From Pyropia haitanensis (lineage: Eukaryota; Rhodophyta; Bangiophyceae; Bangiales; Bangiaceae): a DNA stretch of 64,000 bases. Under the pieces are notes generated by a model. The model saw only the letters and a program-made list of their open reading frames with translations, ran no database searches and was not told the DNA's origin. The position numbers and the translations under genes are program-made. Shown here piece by piece: positions 11,360-20,970 of this stretch (position 1 is its first letter; every line of letters starts with the position of its first letter). The DNA lies in the NCBI GenBank assembly GCA_008729055.1, contig SDUX01000006.1, forward strand, positions 1,063,501 through 1,127,500, in the 5' to 3' direction.

Positions 11360-11616
11360 ATGCGGCTCCCCCCCCCCCCCCCCCCGTGGGCGGCTCCCCC
11401 CCCTCGGCGCTCCTCGCCGCCGCGGTCGCGGCGGGCCGCCTCGCGGCGGCGCCCGCGCAGGCCGCGGCGGTGCCCGCCCTCGACGCCCTCCACGCCGCCC
11501 TCCCCGCCGCCGCCGCCGCCGCCGCCGCCCACCGCGACGCGGTACTCGGCTGGCGTGCCGCCACCGCCGCCGCCGCCGCCGCGTCGGCCGCCCGCCGCCA
11601 GTGGCGGTGGTGGCGC

Positions 11617-11647
<31 letters not shown>

Positions 11648-11927
11648 TGCCGCTGTCGCCACCGCCCAATGCGCACGCCCCGGCCGCCGCGCCGCCGCCA
11701 CCGCCGTCACCCCGCGAGACGCTCCTCGGCCGTGCCGCCGACGCGCTCGTCACGGCCGGCCTGGTCCCTGGCGGCGGCGGGCTTTGGTCCACCCCCCCGC
11801 CGCCCCACCCGCCGCTCCCGCCGCTGCCGCCACGGGGCGTCGCGCTCGTCGGCGGCGTCGGCGCCGGCAAGACGCTGCTGATGGACGCGTTTGTCGCGGC
11901 CGCCACGGGCCCGCCGCCGCCCACGGG

Positions 11928-11965
<38 letters not shown>

Positions 11966-13734
11966 GGGCGGGGGCGGGGGTGCGGCTACGGCGGGTGCAC
12001 ACGGCGGCGCTGCTGGGGGGGTGTACGCGCGGCTGCGCTGGTGGGACGCGGCGGGGGCGGGGGAGCGCGCGGCGGCGGGGGTGGGCAGCGCGGCCGAGGC
12101 CGCCGCCGCGGTCGCGCTGTGGGAGGGCGGCGACGGGGTGGGCTTTGGGGGGGGGTACGACGGCTGGTCCTCCCCGGCCGACGCGGTCGGGCGGGTGGTG
12201 CCGGGCTGGGTGGAAGGCCTCGCTGATGGCTGGACGGGCGGCGTCGACGGCGGTAGTGGTGGCGGCGGCGGCGGCGGCGGTGGGGGTGGTGGTGGGGGGG
12301 GTTCCGACGGCAGCGACCTACCCCCCGCCGCCGTGCGGGTGCTGTGCGTGGACGAGGTGGCGGTGCCCGACGTGGGCACCCGCGCCATCCTCGGCGGCGT
12401 CCTCCGCGCACTCGTCGCCGGCGGGGTGGTGCTCGTCCTCACCGCCAACCGGGGGGTGGCGGAGATGGACCGGTCGGGCTCGGGGGGGGGGTTCCTGGAG
12501 GACCTCATGGACCGAGATATGGTGGTCGTCCAGCTGGGCGAGGGGGGGGGAGGGATGGGGTGGGCGACTGGCGTGTCGCCGCCGCGTTGCGGGGGGGGGG
12601 CGGGGGGGGGGGGCCGCCGGCGTGCCGCCGCTGGTGGGCGCGGCCGCGCCCGCCGCCGCCGCCGCCGCCGCTGCGGCCGCCGCGCAGCCGCCGTCACGCC
12701 GCGCTGCCGACGAGCACGCCAGCGACGTTGCCGCGGCCCCCCCCGTCGGTGCTTCCTGCCCAGCGGCGGCGGCCGCCCCCCCCCCCGCCGCCACCCACGG
12801 GTCCTTTTTCACCCCCCTGGGCGCCGCCACCGACGCGGCGGTCGCGGCGCGGTGGGCGGCGCTCACCGGCACCGCCTGGGATGACGCGGCGGCCGTGACG
12901 CTCCCGCCCCACACGCCCGGCCTCCCCCCGTTGCGCATCCCACACTCTGTGACGCTGCCGCCGCCGCCACCGCCGGCGGGGTGGGCGGCCGCCGCCACGG
13001 GTGGGGTGGACAGCGGCGACGGTCGGGGCGGGGATGGAAGCGGCTACGCCGGCGGCGGCGACGCCCTGGCGGTGCCCCCCCCCCCCCTCCCCCCCCTCCA
13101 CGCCGCGCGCTACACCTTTGACGAGCTGTGCGGCGCGCCGCTGGCGCCCGCCGACTACGCCGCGCTCGCCGCGCACGTGCGCGTGCTCTTCCTCACCGCC
13201 GTGCCGCGGCTGTCGACGGCGGCGGGCGTCCGTGACGGCGCGCGGCGGCTCATCACCGCCGTCGACGCGCTCGCCGAGGCGCGGGTGCTGCTCGTCGTCG
13301 CGGCTGACGCGCCGCTCGAGGCGCTGTGGGAGGCGCCCGCGTCGCCCGCGGCGGCGGCGGGCGGCGGCGGCGCGGCGGCGGCCGCCGCCGAGGCGGCGCT
13401 GGACCTGGCCGAGGCGGCCGAGTTTGAGACCGAAGCCACCCGCGGCGGCGTCGGCGCCGCCAACCGCGGCGGCGGCCTGTACAGCGGGGAGGACGTGGCG
13501 TACGCGTGGGCGCGGGCGGCGAGCCGGCTGCGTGCCGCGGCGGCCGCGTCGGCGCGCCTGGGGGGGGTCGCCGACGTGCACGCCGCGGCCGCCGCGGCGG
13601 GGGGGGGGTGGGCGCGCCACCTCAGCCCGGTGGGCGCGTGGGGTGGGGCGGGGGCGCGGCCCGCGCGGCCGTGCCCACCACCACCGCCAGCTCACCAGAG
13701 GGCCGATGCCGCGTGCGCGGGACCAGCCGCGTAG
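11360..13734 (+). CDS. AFG1/LACE1-like AAA ATPase, frame broken at G runs
   Basis: A homologue of the AFG1/LACE1 (bacterial ZapE) ATPase, which in mitochondria assists turnover or extraction of inner-membrane proteins. The N-terminal AFG1 signature (LLAAAVAAGRL...PAQ...LDALHAAL) is near 11410-11500. Walker A (GGVGAGKTLLMDAF) is at about 11850. RVHTAALLGG continues in the next frame as VYARLRWWD at about 12015. Walker B and sensor (VLCVDEVAVPD, VVLVLTANR) lie in that second frame near 12340-12450. The C-terminal AFG1 region (YTFDELCGAPLAPADY, ARRLITAVDAL, LLVVAADAPLEAL) returns to the first frame from about 12620. Both frame changes fall in poly-G runs (about 12016 and 12590-12612), which suggests run-length errors rather than introns. 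The true start is unclear; ATG 11360 precedes a long poly-C run in another frame. Long low-complexity insertions separate the motifs. Confidence 0.8.
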
Positions 13735-14539
13735 GGGGCTGTCCCTGGGCCGCTGTGGGCGCGTCCCACACCGTCGTCGCCATCGTCTGCGCGGACGTGC
13801 GCAGACGACCGGCAGGGCGTGTCCACGCGTGGCACCCCGCAGACGGCCCCGGCTCCCCCGTTGTGCCCGACAGCACAAACGACTAGCGCGGCGGCCGCCG
13901 CCGCCACCGCCGCCGCCGGTTGGACCAGCGTGGACAGGCGGGGTACCCGCTGCGGACGGTGAGCACCGCGCGCTGGCGCTGGTGGGTGCGTCCCGTGTGT
14001 GTCACGGCGGACGTGTTGCCTGGTGGCGTTGGAGGGGGATGGGCCCAAGGGCAGGCGTGGGACGGCCATCCCCTGTGCCACCCGGCGGGTTCACCAGGGA
14101 GCGAGCGTCGCGCACGTGAGGGCTGTCGGCTCAGGGTGCGCGGCAGGGGCATGCGAGCGGTGGGCACTTCCCACCCGAAAGAGCAAACGGGTCTCGGCAG
14201 GCAGCGCCTTGCTGAGTGACAGAGCAGCGGGCGGGGGGGGGGTGAGGTCAAGCCAATTGGCCATCTACGGCGGGGGCTGGTCTCAAAGGAGACTCTCGTC
14301 GCCACCCGGGGTCGTTCGGCGCGGCACTTCCGAGGCGCCACACCAGAGCAGATGGCCTGCCCTCCCCCGACTGACCCTATCCACACTACACAATGTACTA
14401 CGCGTCACCTGGCACCAGCACTGCCCACGCCGGCAAGCTGCCTGCGCTCTACTCGCGGCTGGTGACCTGTCGACAGCCAGAGACTGGGTCCGCGGCAAGC
14501 CCGACGCGCGCCGACGTGGCGACGCAGGCCGGCGGGCCC
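13735..14539. other. Convergent intergenic region
   Basis: Between the stops of the AFG1-like gene (+) and the von Willebrand A gene (-). GC-rich, with no convincing gene or RNA. It should contain both 3' UTRs. Confidence 0.5.
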
Positions 14540-15216
14540 TCAGCACCACGCCACCTCCACGAGCGCGCACGACCCGCCGCAGCGGACGCGGAGCCCCCCC
14601 CCCGGGGCGACGACCAGCCCCGGCCGCAGCACCTGGATGCCATTCGCGCCGACGCCACGCACCCGCACCGCGTCGGGCCCGCGCGCGTTGACCGCGGCGG
14701 GCGCAACGACGCCGACGCCAACCGCCTCGTCCGCGTCCACGTCGAGCACCGTCACCGCCGTGACGGTGACGGCGCGGCCGCCGGGGAAGCCGACCAAGAA
14801 CGTGGCGCCGCCCCAAAAGTCATTGCCGGGGCACGCCGCGGCACACGCGGCGGCGCCCACCGTCGCGGTGGGCCCACACGCCGCCGCACACGCAGCGCGG
14901 GCGGCGGCCACATCCGCCGCGGCAGACGCCACCACCACCATCCCACGGCCGACACAGTTGGCGCCCGCCGCGCCCGCGGCGCCGCCCGCACCCACGCCTG
15001 GCCCGCCGCCACACTCGCCGGGCGTGCCGAGGTCCGTGTCCCACGCGGGCGGGCTCGACGAGTTGAACGCCGCCGACACGTCGGGCGCGGTGGCGGCGGC
15101 GGCGGCGGCGCCCGCCCCGCGGGTGACCTTGAGCGTCCAGCCGGGGCCGGACCGGACGGGCGCGCCCCGGTGGAAGGACGCAAAGTCGGTGCGCCCGCAC
15201 GAGATGAGGGAAGCGA

Positions 15217-15267
<51 letters not shown>

Positions 15268-15298
15268 GCGACAGCGGCGGCGGTGGGGACAGCGTCGA

Positions 15299-15337
<39 letters not shown>

Positions 15338-16318
15338 CGGCGTCGGAGTCTGCGAGGGTGTCGGCGCAAGCGTCGACGTGCGTGGCGGTGGTGGCGGCGG
15401 CGACGGCGTCGACGTGGGCGTCGACGTGGGCGTCGACGTGGACGGCGTCGGCGTCGGGCTGGGCGTCGGGCTGGGCGTCGGGCTGGGCGTCGGGCTGGGC
15501 GTCGGGCTGGGCGTCGGGCTGGGCGTCGGGCTGGGCGTCGGGCTGGGCGTCGGGCTGGGCGTCGGGCTGGGCGTCGGCGTCGGCGTCGGCGTCGGAGTCG
15601 GCGTCGGCGTCGGCGTCGATGGGGCCACCACCGCGCACGTGCCTTGGACAATGCCGTCGACGAGGTCAACCAGGTCGACCACCTCCCCCACAAACACCAG
15701 CCGCGGGTCCGACGCGATCTCGGCCAGAAGGTCCTTCGCGGCGCGCCTGCCGACCGCCACCGTCACGATGGTGATGCCCGCCGCTTTGACCGCCGCCGCT
15801 GCGCGGCGAGCGGGCTCGGCCGCCGAGCCGCCGTCAGTGAGGAGGATGAGCGCCCGCCCGCGGACGGCGCCGGCGGCGGCGCCGTCGCCGGCGTCGGCGG
15901 CGAGCGTACCCGCCGCAACGGTGAGCGCAGCGGCAATGTCGGTGCCGCCGCGGGACTGGCGGTGGGTGGCGATCGCGGCGGCCGCCGCGGCGGCGGTGAC
16001 GGGCGGCACCAGCACCCGCGCGTGGCGGGCAAAGGTCGTGACGGAAAAGCGGGCGGCCGCGGAGCGGGCGGCCGCGGCGGTGACAATGTCGGCGACAAAG
16101 CGGCGGGAGACGTCAAACTGGGCCCTCCGGATGCTGCCCGACTCGTCTACAGACAGCGCGTAGTCCACCTCACACGCCGCGGGGGGTCGGGGGGGCGCGG
16201 CGTCCGCCGTTGCCGCCGCCGCCGCCGCCACCGCCAGCCAGAGGCCAAGGACGAGGGCGGTGACGCCGGCGATGCGGGTGTGGTCGGTTGCCCGGGTGGG
16301 GCGGCCATGGCGGGCCAT
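14540..16318 (-). CDS. Secreted von Willebrand A domain protein with TPSP stalk
   Basis: A predicted extracellular matrix or cell-wall protein of 592 residues. The start at 16318 gives a basic N-terminus and a hydrophobic signal segment (about residues 17-37); an upstream in-frame Met adds 30 Arg-rich residues. A vWA domain spans about 50-225 with a complete MIDAS: DESGS at 58-62, GGTD near 124-127 and LTDGGS near 160-165. Next comes a Thr/Pro/Ser and poly-Pro stalk of about 150 residues, encoded partly by a 12-base tandem repeat, typical of heavily O-glycosylated spacers. The C-terminal ~200 residues are Cys-containing, with WDTDLGTP and a GGPGVG-type segment, resembling a beta-sandwich domain of marine secreted proteins. 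Adhesion through a divalent metal is inferred. The function of the C-terminal domain is uncertain. Confidence 0.8.
15453..15575. repeat. 12-base tandem repeat inside vWA gene
   Basis: About ten copies of GGGCTGGGCGTC, essentially identical, flanked by a degenerate GTCGGC six-base array. In the minus-strand gene it encodes a Thr-Pro-Ser-Pro array in the stalk. Copy number is likely variable between individuals. Confidence 0.95.
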
Positions 16319-18156
16319 GGCGGGGACCACCAGTGGCGCCAGCCGCCCGCCGCGTGTGCCGCGGTGCCGACGCCGGGGAGGCCGCTCCGAGCGGAGCCGC
16401 CACGCCACCCGACTAATGGCGGGAGGAGGCGGCGCCGGGCGGGATAACGGGCGGCGACGGGCGGGTTGCGGCCGCGGTGGCGCCGCCGACCAGGCTGCCG
16501 CGGCGGGCGCTCAAGTAGGGGTGCCGCCGCCGCCGTTGTCCCCTCCCCCTCTGCCCCCGACCGGCCCTGCCCCCCCCCGGCGCCCCCACCGGTGGCGGCG
16601 CGATGGCATCCGAGGCCCCACTCCTCCGCGGCAGGGAGCAGCGAGGGGAGGGCGGCATGCCCGCCGCGGACCGCCACGCATGGCGGGAAGGGTCCCCGCC
16701 GCCCGGTCCGCCCAGACCCCCCCCCAACCCGTCGGGAGTGTCCCCGACCAGCCCGCCGCCGCTGCCGTGGTGAAAGCTACTCCCCTGCCATCGAGCCGAG
16801 GTGGTGGTCGCCGCCGGCGGTGCGGGAGGGCAGAGCGGGCCCGGGGCGCCTACCGCGGCGGTCGCCGCGGCGCCCACGCCCGCCTCCGCGTCCCCCTCGG
16901 GCAATGACACCGCCCCAGCCGCCGTCAACCTCAGACAGCTAGCGCGGGCGGCCATCCCTCCCCCCCCCCGCCCGCCAAGGCGCCCGCCAAGGAGGATCGG
17001 CGGGAGCTCCCACGGGCGGTCGAACGCGGGAGGAGGGGAGGCGAGGGGGGGACGCAGGGCGAGGTGAGATAGCCCACCCTGCGCAGACCGCCGCCGCCGC
17101 CAGCCTTGCCGGCCACCGTACAGTAGGGGGTGGGGATCCGCGTCGCCGCCAGCCTGGTCACCGTTTTTGGCCACCCGCGGCCGCGGCGGGGGCACAGCCG
17201 CGGCGGCACGCCGTGGCCGCCCGCCAGAGGACCGCGGCGCGGCCGCCGCGGGGGAGACCCGACGCGGGTGGCACCGTCGTAGACGCGCCGATTGTCACGC
17301 GGCGTGACAGTCTGTGCCTGGTTAGCCCCGACGGCGGCCGTGCGGCGGACGAAAGAGGATGCTCGCACGGGAATGTCTGCGACTGGACGAAGGTGGACGG
17401 GCGATGGTCAGGACGGCCACGTGGTGACGGGTGATCAAATATCACACAATTGTCAAGTACCCTTGCCCTACGGAACATCTTCCAAGCAGCGTTAACTTCT
17501 TGGATGCTGCCAAGGATAACGCACCGCGAGTACATTGCTGCGCAATTGTTCATATCTCCCTGTCTGCTTGTTTGTATAAAAATATTTGTGAAAACTGTCA
17601 CTTTCTGATCGACAACGGTCAAACATGCCCGCCTGCGGATCCAGCTGGCGACAGTACAGTACAGGCATGGTGTAGCTTCAGGTAGTTGGCCTATCCTTTC
17701 GATCTACCGACATATGGGTTGTGGGACCAGGGCGCTCGTGCGTGCCAAATAATTGCGGGCTGTGAAGTGAACTAACTGGCAAAATATTTATTGATATTGG
17801 TGAAACCCTTACAGAACAAGGTGCGCGAAATATTGGTGCCGTCGGATGTCGTTCAATTTCTAGCGCGGCTGACTTTTTAAGGTCGCGTGTTAAATACCTG
17901 CCGGATCAGACAGGACCACATCGCCCGCGAACGACGTCCCGCAGCGTACACTTTTCTTCCTCGACGGGGAAGGCACCTCGCCATCGCCCCTCCGCTCCCG
18001 ACCCAGACACTCTCTCTCCCGTCACCCCCCCCGTCACACCTCCCGTTCCCCTCCCGCCCACTTTCCCCCGTATCGATTTCCGTGTGCCGCTGTCCCCCCC
18101 CCCAAGCTTTCCCACCCTCCCCGCGCTCCCCCCTTCCCCCCGCCTGCCGCGCCGCC
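16319..18156. other. Intergenic: GC-rich half, then AT-rich half
   Basis: Positions 16320-17150 carry only low-complexity frames. Positions 17420-17900 have much lower GC than the window average and contain no recognisable coding or RNA gene; short frames on both strands show no family motifs. This half lies upstream of the basic Lys/Ala-rich protein gene and likely holds its promoter. Confidence 0.5.
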
Positions 18157-19326
18157 ATGGAGCCCCGCTGGACGCTCCACCGCTCCGTCCCCCTCTCCAC
18201 CGCCGCCGCCGCCGCGGCGCTAGCCGCGACCCGCCCGACGGGCGAGGTGCGGCGGCTGTCGGCGGGTCTGGCCGCCGCGGCCGCGGCCGAGGCGGCGGCG
18301 GCCGCGGCGGCCGCGGCCGCGGCCGCCCCGGCCACCGCCCCAGGCAACGGCACCGGCGGGTCAGGGGCGGCGGCCACGGCGGCGGCGGCGGCGGCGGGGG
18401 CTTCCCCCCGCCGCCCCCGCTCCGCCGCGCCCGCCGTGGGCTCCCCGGCTCGCGCCGCGGCACCGGCCGCCGCGGGGCGGCCCGCGGCGGGGTCGTCCAA
18501 GAAGAAGCGGCGGTCGTCGGGCGACGGGGCGGCGGCGACGACAGCGGGCGGCGCGGCGCTGGTGGCGCCGCGGGCGGCGCCGGCGCCAGTGCCGGCGCCG
18601 GCGTTGGTCGCCGTCGCCGCGACGGCCGCGCTGGCGGCCCGCGCCGCTCACGCGGCGGCGGACACGCCACCAGCGGCGGGGGCGGCGTCGCCGTCCAAGG
18701 CGGCTGCCAAGGAGGCTGCTGCCAAGGCGTCTGCTAGAGAGTCGACCCGGAGGGCCACCAAGACGCCGTCCAAACAGTCGTCCAAGAAGGCCAAGGCGGG
18801 CGCGGCGGCGCCGCCCGTGGCGGCACCCACCCCCGCAAAGCCACCAGCGGCGGCGGCGGCGGCGGCGGCGCCCCCCCCAGCGCGGTCGCCGCTCACGGCG
18901 TCTGCCAAGCAGCCGGCCACCCCCGCCGGGCAGCCACCCACGGCGGCGGCGGCGGCCACGACGCCGGCGGCGGTGGCGCCCCCGGCGTCGCCCGCGGACG
19001 CGACTGCCAAGCCATCTGCCAAGCGGAGCACCAAGACGCCGTCCAAAAAGGCGGGCAAGAGGGCCAAGGCGGCGGCGGCGGCGGCGGCGACGGCGGCAGC
19101 CGCCGCGACCGACGGGGCAGCGGCGGTCCCGCTGCCCGCGTCGCCGCCCGCTGCTGCGGGTGCCAAGACGCCCAAGCGCGGGACGAAGCGGTCGGCGGCG
19201 GCGGCGGCGGTCGGGGGCACCCCGCCGGCGGCCCCACCGTCTCTGGCGCGTGGGGGGAGGGGCGACGGCGTGCCGCCGTCGCCGTCCGCGGCGGCCACGC
19301 CCAAGAAACGACGGAAGCAGCAATAG
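18157..19326 (+). CDS. Lys/Ala/Pro-rich basic protein, linker-histone-tail-like
   Basis: A 389-residue protein of strongly biased composition. The first ~25 residues (MEPRWTLHRSVPL...) are the only ordinary sequence. The rest is Ala-rich with basic clusters: SSKKKRRSS near 110, TKTPSKQSSKKAKA, TKTPSKKAGKRAKA, AKTPKRGTKRS and a terminal TPKKRRKQQ. Repeated (T/S)P-(S/K)-K motifs resemble the tails of linker histone H1 and other DNA-binding proteins, and the clusters look like nuclear localisation signals. No H1 globular domain is visible, so H1 identity is not claimed. Unlike nearby low-complexity shadows, the Lys clusters use AAG regularly and the frame has a definite start and stop, which supports a real gene. 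A chromatin or nucleolar role is inferred. Confidence 0.6.
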   Translation: MEPRWTLHRSVPLSTAAAAAALAATRPTGEVRRLSAGLAAAAAAEAAAAAAAAAAAAPATAPGNGTGGSGAAATAAAAAAGASPRRPRSAAPAVGSPARAAAPAAAGRPAAGSSKKKRRSSGDGAAATTAGGAALVAPRAAPAPVPAPALVAVAATAALAARAAHAAADTPPAAGAASPSKAAAKEAAAKASARESTRRATKTPSKQSSKKAKAGAAAPPVAAPTPAKPPAAAAAAAAPPPARSPLTASAKQPATPAGQPPTAAAAATTPAAVAPPASPADATAKPSAKRSTKTPSKKAGKRAKAAAAAAATAAAAATDGAAAVPLPASPPAAAGAKTPKRGTKRSAAAAAVGGTPPAAPPSLARGGRGDGVPPSPSAAATPKKRRKQQ

Positions 19327-20049
19327 GCCAGTGCTGCCGCCGCCGGTGGTGGGTGGTGTGGCGGGGACGAGTAGCAGCGGCGCGCAGGCAGGGTGCGCGA
19401 CGAGCGCGCCGCGGGAGCTGACGCCTGTGTCGTGGGTCGGCGGCCGCCGGCAGCGGCGGGCAGTCTGTGGGCCGGGGCGGGGGTGGTCGGCAGCGGCGGC
19501 CAGCCCGCGGGCTGGGGCGCACGTGCGTCGGCGGTTATGGTTCTCGGACGGAACGCCGCGTTGCGCGCGGGGCTGGCGCGCAAGTAGAGCCACTGACGGT
19601 GGGGCCCCAGGGCTGGGGAGAGGTGCACGCTCGGTGGCGACGGATCGGCCACGGCTACTGGGGCAGGGGCGGCGCGGCACGCTCGACCGCCGCGGGGGCA
19701 GCCGCACGCCCCGCTCCGCGTCGCGCAATCGGGCCGGCGGTGGACGGGTGGGCCCCGGAAACGAATAGCTTTTCCGAGCGCCCACCGTGTGGGCGCGTAC
19801 AAGCCCCCAGCTACGCTGCACCCCCCGCACCCACCCCACTCACGCATCCTACCCAGTCCCGCGCCCCCCCCCATGCAAGCACCCCCACCAGGCACGCCCC
19901 CACACTCGTCCAACACCCCACCTAGACCCCCTTTTCCCCCCCAGTCGACCGCCACACCTCTTCCAGACCTCCTTTGTCTCGGACCCCTGCTCACCCTGTG
20001 CGCCCCCCCACCACCCCCCACCCCCCCCTTCCCTCCAACTCGACCTTCC
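19327..20049. other. Convergent intergenic region
   Basis: Between the basic protein gene (+) and the histidine phosphatase gene (-). The segment 19800-20040 is strongly C-rich on the plus strand. No gene or RNA is supported. Confidence 0.5.
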
Positions 20050-20970
20050 TCAGGGGGAAGCGTCCCCCTCCCGCACGTCCTGGTCCAGCGCCGACGACGG
20101 CGTCGACCGCATGCACACTGGGATCACCTCATCCCGGTTCTGCCCACACACCACCGGCGACGACAGCACGTACCGGGCCGTGTCTGGGTGCCGCTCGAGC
20201 ACCCACACCTCCCCATTGTCCGGGTTCCACACGTCCTCCAGCTGCTCCACCCCCCAGTGGAGAAACCGCATGCAGATGATGCGCATCGTCAGCCCGTGGC
20301 TGACAATCAGGATGTTGTCGTACCGTCGGTGGTGCGGCGGCGCGGACCGCACCTTGTCCATCACCCGAAAGACGCTGCTGAGGAAGGAGGTCACCCGGTC
20401 GTACACGTCGGCGCCGCTCTCGCCGTTGGGGAACCGGAAAAAGAAGCGGCCAACCTCCTTGCGCGTCGCCATCAGGTCGCGCATCGTGTCCACCTGCTGC
20501 AGGTTCCCAAAGTCCTGCTCCCGCAGCCGCGGGTCGTACCGCACGCGGTACGAGGCGGGCGACAGGCCCGCCGCGTCCACCATCTCGGCCAGCGTCTGCG
20601 CGGCGCGCACGTACGGCGACACGAAACAAAAGACCGTCTCGCCGCCAATGAGCGCGCGGAGCCGCCCGCCCGCGGCGCGCGCCTGGGCCACCCCGCGCGG
20701 CGTCAGCGGCAGCCGGCTGTCGGCGAGCGTCTCGTAGACGCGCTTGTCCACGTTGCCCAGCGACTCGCCGTGGCGGACGAGGATGATGCGCGACGGCCGC
20801 TGCCGGCGGGTGTGCATCAGCAGCGCGTACTGCGCGGCAGAGGCGGCGGTGGTGAGCGCGTCGCCGACCGCGCCGGCGCGGTAGAGGCCGACGAGGGCGC
20901 CCGCCGCCGCCCACGCGGCGGCCCATCGCCAGCCGCCGGGAGGGGGGGGCGGGAGGGGGAGAACCCCCAT
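20050..20970 (-). CDS. Histidine phosphatase family protein, plant AT74-like
   Basis: A phosphoglycerate-mutase-like member of the histidine phosphatase superfamily, 306 residues. Residues ~14-52 contain a hydrophobic stretch that could be a membrane anchor or part of a targeting peptide. The catalytic RHGESLGN motif is at 66-73, YVSPYxR-type VSPYVRAAQTL follows, then the AT74 signatures REQDFGNLQ and RFFFRFPNGESGADVYDRV. The second catalytic His is in ILIVSHGLTMRI, and WNPDNGEVWVLE completes the fold. This order matches plant AT74 and fungal relatives, which are predicted phosphatases of unknown substrate rather than glycolytic mutases. The start at 20970 was chosen because the upstream in-frame extension is poly-Arg and low complexity. 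Convergent with the basic protein gene. Confidence 0.88.
   Translation of the reverse strand: MGVLPLPPPPPGGWRWAAAWAAAGALVGLYRAGAVGDALTTAASAAQYALLMHTRRQRPSRIILVRHGESLGNVDKRVYETLADSRLPLTPRGVAQARAAGGRLRALIGGETVFCFVSPYVRAAQTLAEMVDAAGLSPASYRVRYDPRLREQDFGNLQQVDTMRDLMATRKEVGRFFFRFPNGESGADVYDRVTSFLSSVFRVMDKVRSAPPHHRRYDNILIVSHGLTMRIICMRFLHWGVEQLEDVWNPDNGEVWVLERHPDTARYVLSSPVVCGQNRDEVIPVCMRSTPSSALDQDVREGDASP

Noticed and set aside
10473..12884. 803-residue plus-strand frame
   Set aside because: Only the segment at about 12015-12590 reads as protein (AFG1 Walker B region); the rest is repeat or shadow. Folded into the AFG1-like gene.
14393..16447. 684-residue plus-strand frame opposite the vWA gene
   Set aside because: Arg-rich antisense shadow of the Thr/Pro repeat; no motifs.
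17158..17622. 154-residue minus-strand frame with ordinary composition (MTVVDQKVTVFTNIF...)
   Set aside because: Lies in an AT-rich intergenic island; no family resemblance, and half of it overlaps low complexity. Could not be supported.
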